Positions 8,636 to 18,417 of a stretch of 64,000 nt of DNA are shown here, piece by piece; position 1 is the first letter of the stretch; each line of letters begins with the position of its first letter. Both the position numbers and the translations under genes were made by a program. This DNA is from Gnetum montanum (Eukaryota; Streptophyta; Gnetopsida; Gnetales; Gnetaceae): contig MNCI01024054.1 in the NCBI GenBank assembly GCA_015680685.1, positions 221,577 to 285,576 on the forward strand, given 5' to 3'. The notes below the pieces were generated by a model. That model was not told the DNA's origin. It worked only from the letters and a program-made list of their open reading frames with translations, and did no database searches.

Positions 8636-11028
8636 GATAGACGGCAAATGGACGCAACATTTTCAGCACCCCTAACTTTGACAGGCCCATATGGGAAGGT
8701 AGTTAGGCAATTTGACTCCACGCTAGTAGATGCTAACACCACTTTAGAAGACGTAACCATAGCCGCATCGGAGATGTACCCAGAATGGCCAGAACAATCA
8801 ACGCGCACGCTAGACCTGGAGGCTGGGGACATAACCGAAGACCCCCTTAGTGCGGTTGCTATCGTTACGCATGGGGGTGAGGCCAAAACGCTTAAATTCA
8901 GCTCGTTACTAGACAGGTCCTGCAAGATAACATTACTGTCTTCGCATGGTCATACAAGGATATGCCTGGACTAGATCCCAGGCTAATCCAGCATAACATC
9001 ATCTTAGACCCGCAGATTAAAGCAGTTAGGCAAAAGGCAAGCAAAATCAAGCCAGAGATCGCGCTAGCTGTGTGTGATGAAATCACCAAACTGTACCAAG
9101 CTGGTTTCATCCGTGCGGTCGATTACTCGGACTAGGTATCTAACATTGTAGTTGTCCCAAAGAAGACCGGAAGCATACACATCTACATAGACTTCCGGGA
9201 TTTGAATAAGGCTACAATCAAAGATAACTTCCCGTTGCCGAGTATCGACCAGCTAGTGGATACAACAGCTGGGCATGCGCTACTGTCCTTCATGGATGGC
9301 TTTTCAGGCTATAACCAGATTCGCATTAACCTGGAACATCAATTGACAACAACGTTCATGACACCCTGGGGCACCTTTTGCTACACTATGATGCCTTTTG
9401 TTCTAAAGAACGCCGGAGCAACGTATCAACGAGCCATGACATACATCTTTAGCGATTACCTCCTAGGAAGGCTAAATGATTACGTAGACGATATAGCTGT
9501 TAAGTCTTTAAAGTCTGAGGATCATTCAGGAGACCTGGAGTTAGTCCTTAAAAGATGCACTAAATACGAGCTCCGACTTAACCCAAATAAGTGTGTATTC
9601 AGAGTCAAAACTAGACGCATGCTGGGGTTTGTGGTGTCGAAAGCTGGCATACGAGTTGACCCTGATAAGGTCAAAGCCATTGTTGAGCTAACACCTCCCA
9701 CAGACCTCAAGCAATTACGTGGGTTACATGGTCGATTACAGTTCATACGCCAGTTCATTTCGAGGTTAACTGACAAGCTACACCCTATGCAACACTTACT
9801 GAAAAAGGGGGTTAATTTCGAATGGACCGACGATTGCCAGCGTGCGGTTGACAGTTTAAAAAAAGAACTGCAAAATTTACCGACGGTATTCCCACCACAA
9901 AGGGACTTACCATTTTACATTTACCTCGCAACTTCGGACATAGCGTTAGCCATATTACTTTGTCAAAGGAGGGATGATGGGTCGGAAGTGCCCATCTACT
10001 ACTTGAGTCATGCTCTATGTGTGTATGAAACGAGGTACAACGACGTAGAGCGTAATTTCCTAGCATTAGTTTTTACGCTTAAAATATGTAGGCATTATCT
10101 TTTCCGTAGTAAGGTCAACATCATCTATAAAAACAACATTCTTAGGGCCATCACGCACAACCTATACGAGAGTAGTAAAATAGCTCGCTGGAAGGCTATC
10201 ACAGCAGAATTCGATCTACACTATGTCGGCCAATCATCTGTGAAAGGCCAAGTGATAGCTGACCAGTTAGTAACGTCACCAATTAACAATCAAGCGACCA
10301 TAGAACCAGAGTTCACTGAAGAACATGTACATAGTCTAAGCCCTATCTCGACAGGTCCCGAAGCAACGTTGTATTTCGACGGAGCTTCAACCGCTAGAGG
10401 TGGCAGTGCTGCCACTGTTATTATGCTATCACCTGAGGATGTGCATCTACACGCTTATCGCTTGACCATCCCCTGTATGAACAATGTGGTAGAGTACGAG
10501 GGGCTCCTCAGGGGATTACTAATTGCCAGTGAACTCGATGTTCAACACCTGGCGATTAGGGACGATTCGATGCTTGTCATAAATCAGATCACAGGAGTCT
10601 ACGCCTGCAAGGCTGTACATTTGCAGCCCTACTGCAATACAGCTAAAGATCTTCTGAGACGATTTGCGACCATCGATGTCCAGCATGTGCCACGCACAGA
10701 CAACACACTGGCCGACGCACTGGGAACACTGGCTCTGAACGTGCCTTCACATCTCTTTGACACCTACCCTGCATTGATAATAGACTGCGCAGATCCTATC
10801 ATTCAGACGGCGCAAATCTCTTCTCTTCTCAAGGAAAGCACACCTAAATGGTATGATAACATTAAAACTTACCTTTTACATGGCGAGCTACCGTCTGAAT
10901 TGACACACATGCAGAAAGATGTGATACGCAAGCGGGCTAGGCAATACGTCATCATCGGAGACAACACTCTTTGTATATGCTCCTTTGATGGCGTGCTACT
11001 TACTTGCGTTGACAAAAACCAAGCGTAG
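8636..11028 (+). pseudogene. pol: pol of element A: reverse transcriptase, RNase H and archaeal-type second RNase H
   Basis: The frame opens at the ATG at 8648 (MDATFSAPLTLTGPYGK); element B has a matching ATG start at 15990. Near 8917 a deletion of roughly a dozen codons shifts the frame, judged against B (SSLL...FAWSY). RT then runs with RAVDYSD, FRDLNKATIKDNFPLPSIDQ, LSFMDGFSGYNQI and the YVDD catalytic box (about 9480). A connection/RNase H domain with IALAILLCQRRDDGSEVPIYYLSHAL follows at about 9930-10100. A second, archaeal-type RNase H (LYFDGAS...VEYEGLLRGL...DSMLVINQI) spans about 10370-10740. Stops: TAG 9133 (Trp in B) and TAG 11026 (Gln in B). Dual RNase H is a known hallmark of Tat elements. 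Confidence 0.9.
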
Positions 11029-12090
11029 CATATAGTCGGCGAAGTTCAGGAGGGACTGTGCGGCGGCCACGTAGCACCATGGGCTATGGCCCTAAAAATC
11101 CGTCGTCTAGGATACTACTGGCCACGCATGGAAAAAGATTACCTGACAAAGGTTAAAACCTGTGATACGTGTCAGCGTCACACGAATCTTATACACATGT
11201 CACCTATAGAATTACACACAACGCAGATAACATGGCCATTTCAACGATGGGGACTAGACATTATAGGCCCCATCATGCCAAAATCTTCGGCAGGTCATAA
11301 CTTCATCATTACCGCTACTGAGTATTTTATGAAGTGGGTAGAGGCTGTCCCCCTGCGAAAGATCACATCTCAGCAGATCTGCCATTTTATCCTGGATAAT
11401 ATAGTAACCAGATTTGGTCTCCCGATGGCTATCGTGACCGACAATGGGCCACAGTTTAGTAGCACGGAAACCAAATCCTTCTGTGATAACCTGGGCATTA
11501 GACAATCTTTTTCCTCCCCCTATTACCCGCAAGCGAATGGTCAAGCTGAAGCAACCAACAAAGTGATCATCAATCTGCTCAAGAAAATGCTCGACGACAA
11601 CAAAAGGCGGTGGCACAAATAGATCCTCTATGTGCTATGGGCGTATCGTACTATGTGTAGGATGGCTACAGGTAGTACGCCCTATAGCCTCGTTTATGGG
11701 TATGAAGTAGTGCTACCTCTCGAATTGCAAATTCCTTCTCTTAGAATGGTCCTCTCCATGGTTATAAATGAGGCTCAACACACCGAGTCTCGAATCGCGG
11801 ATCTGGATTCAGTGGAAGAGAAGCGGATACAGGCTCTTAACACGATTGAAAGGTATCAAGACAAACAGAGACAGAAACATCGTCACAACCTTCAACAGTG
11901 CCCGATCAAGAAAGGGGATCTAGTTCTCAAGGCTGTGCGTGAACCAGTAGGCAAGTTTTCTGCAAACTGGGAAGGCCCTTTCTTGGTGGTTGACGTGTAC
12001 AGCAACGGAGCATTTCAGTTAGCAGACGCCAACGGCAATGGATTACCAAATCCTGTAAATCATGTGTATTTGAAGCGGTATGACATTTAG
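11029..12090 (+). pseudogene. Integrase of element A
   Basis: This continues the pol frame after TAG 11026 and would join element DNA to the chromosome. The zinc-binding part reads VQEGLCGGH...CDTCQRH; the first His of the HHCC set is Gln here but His in element B. Catalytic core: D in GLDIIGP, D in VTDNGPQF, E in NGQAEATNK, giving the DDE triad. TAG 11620 interrupts RRWHK-ILYVLWAYRT, where Trp is expected. The C-terminal part has WEGPFLVVDVY and ends at YLKRYDI, TAG 12088. No chromodomain is seen, as expected for Tat elements. Confidence 0.9.
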
Positions 12091-12104
12091 CAGCATCTAC
12101 GGTG

Positions 12105-12650
12105 TCAACAGCAGGTATGGCAATACACGTCCGCTAAGACGCTAAACTGGCAACCACCGTCCGCCACGACGTTAAATTGGCACTGATCGTCCACTACGAC
12201 GTAAAACTAGCGTTCCTTGCACGCGTAGGCCACGACGCTAAACTGGCACTGATCGTCCACTACGACGTTAAACTGGCAAGTTGTAACCGTCTGCTACGAC
12301 GTAAAACTGGCAATATTGTACAAGTCCGCCAAGACGAAAAACTGGTATCTTTTGCACGCGTCCGCCATGACGCTAAACTGGCATAGGTAAGTAGTCATCT
12401 GCTGAGATGTAAAACCAGCACAGATCTATCCCTGGGTCATGACACGAAACTGACATCCATAGCACGATCTGCTGAGACCATAAATCAGACATACCACCGT
12501 CCGCTACGATGTAAAACTAGCACTTCTCAGTCCGCCCAGACTTTAAACTGGGACCATGATCTACTGAGACTTAAAACCAGCAATGACAGTCTACCAGGAC
12601 TTAAAAATGGAACTTACAGACTGCTGCCATGTAAATCAAGCGAGCGTGAT
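12105..12650 (+). repeat. Irregular short-repeat array after integrase
   Basis: About fifteen degenerate copies of a CGTCCGCYACGACGTTAAACTGGCA-like motif, spaced roughly 25-45 bp, fill the stretch between integrase and the lost 3' LTR. The TTAAACTGGC core also occurs, on B's sense strand, at 16085-16290 between B's pol and its antisense-gene promoter. A single relic (GTCCAAAATGACGTTAAACTACC) is at about 8478 in A. Confidence 0.8.
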
Positions 12651-13165
12651 CATCTCTGCACGGCTGCACGACAAACGAGGTGGGATACTGGAACAGTCCC
12701 AGTGTTGCCACCCCACTGGCATCCTACTGATTCCTCGAACAAGCTGAGAGGCATCTTACTGATCCCTCGGAGATGCCATCGCTGCGCCCACTGCAGCAGT
12801 GGTACCTCTAAGAGTTCAGTCTCGCCAGTCGGAGCCCCGACGAAATCCTCGTCGCCGACTTCGCAAATTCATCTAGCTAGTTCCTTGTCTAACCAGTTAG
12901 GTGCACTGTGTCTGATGCGTTTTAACGAAGATATGCTGGGCCAATCGTCAGGATTGGCGACTCCACCCTCATGCCCCAACTCCTTCTTCACGGCCCAATC
13001 GCTCTATCTTGCATCACACGGTGCTCATTTCAACAACCTTGCCTCTTGTTCGCATAAACAATGGTGTTCTCTGTTTTCTTCTGTGGTTGCAGGTTACTTG
13101 CTTTGAAGGTGTGGTTCAAAGATGCATCCATCTGAGCGGTGAAACACAACAGCATTTTGAGATGG
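12651..13165 (+). other. 3' non-coding remainder of element A up to the junction with B
   Basis: CpG-retaining sequence with no convincing protein. A purine-rich ACAAACGAGGTGGGATA at 12671 and GAGCGG just before 13140 are possible polypurine tracts. TGAAACAC at 13140 may be the first bases of the lost 3' LTR. From about 13166 the sequence aligns to integrase on the other strand. Confidence 0.5.
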
Positions 13166-15990
13166 CTGCTCAGGTTTTGGTTTTTGCGCTACTAAATTAT
13201 GGCCTGTTGTCCATCACAATAGTCATGAGAAGACCAAACCTTGTTACTATGTTATCTAGGATAAAGTGGCAAACCTATTAATACATGATCTTTCTTAGGG
13301 GAATAGCCTCTACCCACTTTGTGAAGTATTTGGTTGCAGTGATAATGAAGCTATGTCCTGCAGAAGACTTAGGTGTGATGGGTCCTATGATATCTAATCC
13401 CCAACATTGAAAAGCCCACGTAATCTATGTAGAATGCAATTTAGTAGGTAACACATGTATGAGGTTTGCATGGCATTGACATACATTGCACGTCCTAACT
13501 TTGGCAAGGCAATCTCGCTCTATGCAAGGCTAGTAATAACCTAAGCATCTGATTTTTATTACCATAGCCTTGGGAACTATGTGCCCTCCGCACAATCCCT
13601 CATGGACTTCATTAACAATATTTTGTGCTTCTTCCCCACTAACACAAGTTAGCAATATCCCATCAAAGGAGCATTTGCATAAGGTGTTATCTCCTACGAG
13701 GACATACTGTTGGGCTCGCTTTCGTATTACATCCTTTTAAGCAGATGTTAAGCAGTGTGGGGGTTTACCATGTTGGAGGTATGCTTTGATGTTAGCATAC
13801 CATTCTTGGGTGTCTGTTGCACTTACAAATGCAATGTGTGCCACTTGAGTAATAGGATCTGTGCATTCTATTATCGAAGTAGGAAAAATGATAAACATGT
13901 GTGATGACACGTTTAATGCTAACGTGGCTAGTGGATCTGCTATAGTGTTTTCATTGCGAGGCACATGTTGGATGTCTAACATTGTAAACTGCTTTAGTAG
14001 ATTCTTGGCCAAATCGCAGTAAGGTTGCAAATGTGAAGCCTCACAAGCATAAAATTTAGTGATCTAGTTGATAACCAGTTGGGAGTCATCTCAAATTGCC
14101 AAATGTTGAATCCTCAGCCCTTGGGCTGCTAGAAGGCCCCTAAGATGATACGCGAAGGGTCAAATTTCCCCAGAGGGAAATGTAAGAACTGCGGTGGCAC
14201 TACCACCTTGTGTAGCTGAAGTGTCGTCAAAATGTAAACTTGCTTCGAAATCTGATGGTACAGGGCTTAGGCTATTGATATGTTCATCCAGGAATTCAGG
14301 TTCTATTATTACCTGATCATCAATGGGTGAATTTGTAAGCTATGTGGCTATTGCTTGACCCTTTGCTAATGATTATGCCACATAATGTAAATTGAATTCC
14401 ACTGTTATAGCTTTCCATCAAGCTATCCTACTGCTCTCGTATAAGTTTAGTTATGATAGCTCAAAGTATGTTTCTTTTGCATATGATGTTAACTTTGCTG
14501 CAAAATAGGTAATGTCTCCACTTTTTCAACGCAAATACTAGGGTAAGACAATTTTTCTCTACTTCATTGTACTTCACCTGATAATCTATTAATGCATGGC
14601 TTAGATAGTAGATCAGGATTTCAGACCCATCATCTCTTTTTTGACATAGCAGTGCAGAAATAGATGTGTCCAAGGTGGCAAGGTAGATGTAGAAGGATTT
14701 ATCCCTCTATGGTGGGTAAATAGGTGGGAGATGAAAAAGTTCTTTCTTTAGGTTATCAAAGGCTTATTGACATTGATTTGTCCACTTGAAGTTGATCCCC
14801 TTCTAAAGAAGGTGTTGCATGGGATGTAGCTTGTCTTTCAACCTTACGATAAACCTTCTAATAAACTATATTCTACCTTGCAACCTGCACAACTCTTTAA
14901 GGTTTGTAGGCATTCCTACATTGATGATGGCCCTCACTTTATCAAGATCCACTTGTATCCTTGTTTCCGATATTACAAAACCTAGCATGCATCCGGATTT
15001 AACTCTGAAAACACATTTCTTGGGGTTGAGGTGTAGTTCATGCCTATGACAACGTTGGAGGACTATATTGAGATCGTTGGGATGATGAATAGCTTCCTTA
15101 GACTTGATTGCTATGTCATCAACATAATCGTTTAATCTCTCCAAGAGGTAGTTGCTAAAAATATATGTCATTGCTCATTGATAGGTTGCTCTAGCATTTT
15201 TCATTCCAAAGGGCATCATTATATAATAAAAGGTTCCCCAAGAGGTCATGAAGGTGTTTGCCAATTGGTGCTCTGGGTTTATATGGATCTGGTTATAGCC
15301 CAAGAACCCATCCATGAAGGACAATAAGGCATAACTAGCCATAGTGTCCATAAGTTGATCAATACTTAGCAATGGGAAGTCATCCTTAATCATTTCTTTG
15401 TTTAGGTCTCGAAAGTTTATACAAATTTGTATACCTCCCATTTTCTTAGAAACTACAATGATGTTCGATACCCATTCCAAGTAATCAACTACTTGAATGA
15501 AACCAGCTTGATAAACCTTAGGTATTTCATCGTGTATAGCTAGCGCGATCTCCGATTTGATTTTGCAAGTCTTTTGCTTGACTACCTTGATGCACCAATC
15601 TAGGATAATGTTGTGTAATATGAGCCATGGGTCTAGGCCTGGCATGTCATCATATGACCATGCAAACACTTTAACATTGTCATTGAGAACTTTTGAGATG
15701 CTTTGATGTACTTGTGGATGTAATAGGGAGCTAACTTTTAAGGTTTTTACTTCACCTCTAGAGATAGTTACAGGGATTTTAATAAGGGGATCCTCAGTTA
15801 CATCCCTAGCCTCTAAGTCTAAGGCCTGGATTAGGTGTTTGGGCTAGTCCATGGGTGCTTCTAAGGATGCCACGTGAATGTCATAAGAGGATAATTTAAA
15901 GTCTACCAATTCTAGATTCAAGCATCTTGTAAATCTACCATAGGGACCCATTAGGGTCAAAGGCGAATAAAGATCACCATGCATAGCCAT
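13166..15990 (-). pseudogene. pol: pol of element B: RT, RNase H, second RNase H, partial integrase
   Basis: Starts at the ATG at 15990 (MAMHGDLYSPLTLMGPYGR), matching A's pol start. RT blocks: FAWSYDDMPGLDP, DYLEWVSNIIVVSKK, LSFMDGFLGYNQI, DYVDDIAIKS (about 15120). RNase H: ISALLCQKRDDGSEILIYYLSHAL (split for display: ISALLCQKRDDG then SEILIYYLSHAL, about 14560-14670). The second RNase H ends in VPRNENTIADPLATLAL (about 13950). Integrase has NEVHEGLCGGH, a TAG at a Trp codon, and a core up to the second catalytic Asp region, then stops at the A junction. At least one frameshift lies between 14461 and 14030. This copy is the reference showing which residues A lost to stop codons. Confidence 0.85.
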
Positions 15991-16084
15991 TTTTCAATTG
16001 GACCTATCACAATAAGCAAATGAACCAAGTCAAGTGATACATGTTTGAAGCAACAACATGTAATGAATATATGTAAAGAAATAA

Positions 16085-16290
16085 TGCAACATGAGGGAAT
16101 TGCCAGTTTAAGGTCTTAACAGATGGTAACCATGTAATACTGTGAGTTAAAGTTGCCATTTTAAGGTCGTAGCAGACCATCACTGGGTCTAAAATGTAAG
16201 ACGAATGCTAAAACTGCCAGTTTAAGGTCATGGCGGATTGTCACTAGGCTACACTATAAGTTAAAATTCCTAGTTTAAGGTCTTCATGGA
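16085..16290 (-). repeat. Degenerate repeat array between B's pol and its antisense-gene promoter
   Basis: Four copies of a motif reading, on the + strand, GCCAGTTTAAGGTCNTNGCGGA-like occur about every 60 bp. The reverse complement equals the TTAAACTGGC core of A's array at 12105-12650. It lies directly between pol and the start of the antisense cassette. Confidence 0.7.
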
Positions 16291-16465
16291 CCATAACAAT
16301 GTAAAATTTGTAAAGATGAAGTGAAAATTTTGGTGGACCAACTTGCTATGTTGTAGCTGAGTGCTACGCTATAGCAAGTGCATGTTACGCTATAGTAGTG
16401 CTACACTGCAGGGGTGTCCCACATTATTTGGGACATGAAAGTGACATTTGTTTTACCACGTTGGC

Positions 16466-16473
16466 TATAAATA
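16466..16473 (+). promoter_or_regulatory. TATA box of the antisense gene in element B
   Basis: TATAAATA in GGCTATAAATAGGGGA, 157 bp before the ATG at 16630. The upstream ACATTATTTGGGACATG resembles the ACATTTGGGACACATG found upstream of the TATA box of this family's LTR (S1, about 17651), so the antisense and LTR promoters share sequence. Confidence 0.6.
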
Positions 16474-16941
16474 GGGGATTACCACTTGGTAGACTTTTCA
16501 TTTTCATTGTTAGAGCAAACACCTAGAGTGTAGCATGATTGAGCTAAGAAAGAGCATAATAGGTGTAGCGTAGCAGTTGATACAACCAATACACTTGAAT
16601 GTAGCAAACATAGGCATCATGGGCTTCCCATGGTGGACAAAGTGAAGCACACTCTGGGATGCCTCTTCAAGGCATGCGTTGAGGAGTGGCAAGAGGTTCC
16701 ATCTAATCGGTAAGTCGCTACGCTACCCTCATTTTTGTTATGTGATGTATCAGGTTGGATTGCCATTTCCATTACTATTTTGGCCATCATGGTCATCATT
16801 GCTACAACTGTTGTCATTGCTTTTATTGCCATTTTGGACATTGCACCATGGCTGTCGCTATAGCTACGCGTGGTACGCCCTAACCACCATTGTTAAGAAT
16901 GGTCACTACATTATCATAGGGGTTTGGGTGGTTCTAGGTGG

Positions 16942-18417
16942 CATAGTGAAACACCGTGAAAAATTGCGAGTCGGCCTCAGGCAAAGATTCGCAATTCAGG
17001 CAAGGGCGCATGTCAGAATTCCAGAAGGGAGAATAAGACAGAGCAACGCAAAGAGGCGCGTAGCATCAAGTCTTCGACTTCCTGTGCAAATTCCTAATCT
17101 TTCTATGCTTTTTCTGTTTATGCTATATCACGCGACGTAGCGTAATGGTGCTTAGCGTGATTCTGTTTAAACATAGTCCGGCATCAGAAGGCTAGTTACT
17201 TTAACATAGGGAGAAGCTTGAGCAGCGTAATATGCGAATTTTCGTATATTTTGCGAAGTCTTTTGTTCAAGGCCAAGTTTATGCTATGTTACACATGGCA
17301 GCGTAATGAGCTCCAAAACAGTCAAAGGAAATGTCTAAGAAAGCACGATTACTCATCATACGCTCATCACGCAACGTAGCGTATCACAGCGTATTGCGTC
17401 GCCAAGCTAGACATCGTTTACGCTTCATTACGCGCTACTACGTAAGCGAGCGTAAAACAGCTTGAATCTATTGTTTCCTTGTTATGTTATGCTCGTATAC
17501 GTAAAGCAGCGTGAATAAGCGTAACATAACCCAAAGACAGTTGAAACATGCCAGACGCACATCTGTTCTTCACACGCACGATACGCAAATAAGAGTATTG
17601 TGCGTAGTCACAAAGTTTGACACAAAAATGGTCAAACCAATAGTACCTGAAACATTTGGGACACATGTCATCAGGGTTGCACCCTTTCTAGAGGGCGTCG
17701 CAGCCTATAAATACCCCAGTTGACAAAGATATGGGGGCTGGCAAATCAAAGAAGCAAAAGCCATTTTTCTGAGCACTGGAGCACTTATCACTTTTGAGCA
17801 GAGATACAGAGAGCAGCGCTTTGGCAATTGTTGGCAGCCTCACCTTCCGGCAGAAATAGAGCACAGTTCGCTTTGAGCACCGGCAACAGGAGTAATCGTT
17901 CTGCTGGGGAAGACTCTATTGGTCAGAAACAGTTGATCGGTAGGCGTCAGAACTTGACCTTCCTTGCATCCCGGCTTTAGCCCTCGAGGTAGATCGAACT
18001 TCTGTTCGGATAGTTTTCTTGTTGTTTTGTGCTTGCTTCACATCAAGTAATCGGGGTCTCCCCACTGTAACGTGGTATACAAATTATACATTTTTCAAGT
18101 CAAAGCGTGGATCTTGAAACTACGTGTTTCTCTTGTGTTAGCCTCCTCTTACCGCGTTTAACGTTATCATCGTTGCGATTCATCTACGTCATTTTCCCCT
18201 CGTTTTGCAATTCCTCGAATCAGATCGCTCCATGAAATATTCATACTCTTCATCGATTTACTGATTAGTAAGTCCCTGTCTGATGGACAAGACCGTTCAG
18301 GGTCCCGCGGATTCATTTTTTCAGCATAGCCCTCGCACGGATCCGTGGTTAAAACTATGCACGCGGAATTTTGTTTGGTATTTTCCAGCTACCGACGTTT
18401 TCCGTCGTTACACATAG
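16942..18417 (+). mobile_element. Solo LTR S1 (Tat family of A/B) with CATAG target duplication
   Basis: The LTR is 16947-18412 (1466 bp), beginning TGAAACACCGTG and ending CGTCGTTACA, flanked by CATAG at 16942-16946 and 18413-18417. Both ends align with B's 5' LTR and with S2. CpG is well kept, so it is a recent insertion compared with its host element. It sits in intron 1 of B's antisense gene, in the same direction as that gene. No internal element sequence is present, as expected after recombination between two LTRs. Confidence 0.9.
17706..17713 (+). promoter_or_regulatory. TATA box of solo LTR S1
   Basis: TATAAATA in GCCTATAAATACCCCAG marks the U3/R promoter, about 760 bp from the LTR start. 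ACATTTGGGACACATGTCAT about 40 bp upstream is shared with the other LTRs of this family. Confidence 0.75.

Larger units (their letters stand above)
1..13165 (+). mobile_element. Element A: Tat-like Ty3/gypsy LTR retrotransposon, 5' LTR outside window, 3' LTR lost
   Basis: Order on the + strand: gag, protease, a 5.2 kb spacer with an antisense gene, RT, RNase H, archaeal-type RNase H, integrase, then a repeat array. The second RNase H places it in the Tat lineage (established family knowledge). The left edge of the window falls inside gag, because element B's gag starts about 100 codons further upstream. The right end near 13140-13165 runs directly into the integrase of the oppositely oriented element B. 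A TGAAACAC at 13140 matches the first 8 bases of this family's LTRs (compare 16947, and the right ends of B's LTR and S2), but only about 25 bp follow before B begins. CpG is well retained compared with B, so A looks younger. Confidence 0.9.

Noticed and set aside
8605-8925. 106-codon - strand frame overlapping the start of A's pol
   Set aside because: Shadow of the conserved pol start on the other strand; no counterpart in B and no motif.
12177-12386. 69-codon + strand frame with repeated HYDVKLA and RVGHDAKLA units
   Set aside because: It is a translation of the short-repeat array after integrase; unit spacing is irregular and the frame is not conserved.
16947-18412. Reading this segment as the 3' LTR of element A
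   Set aside because: It has its own CATAG duplication and both flanks belong to intron 1 of B's antisense gene, so it is an independent solo LTR.
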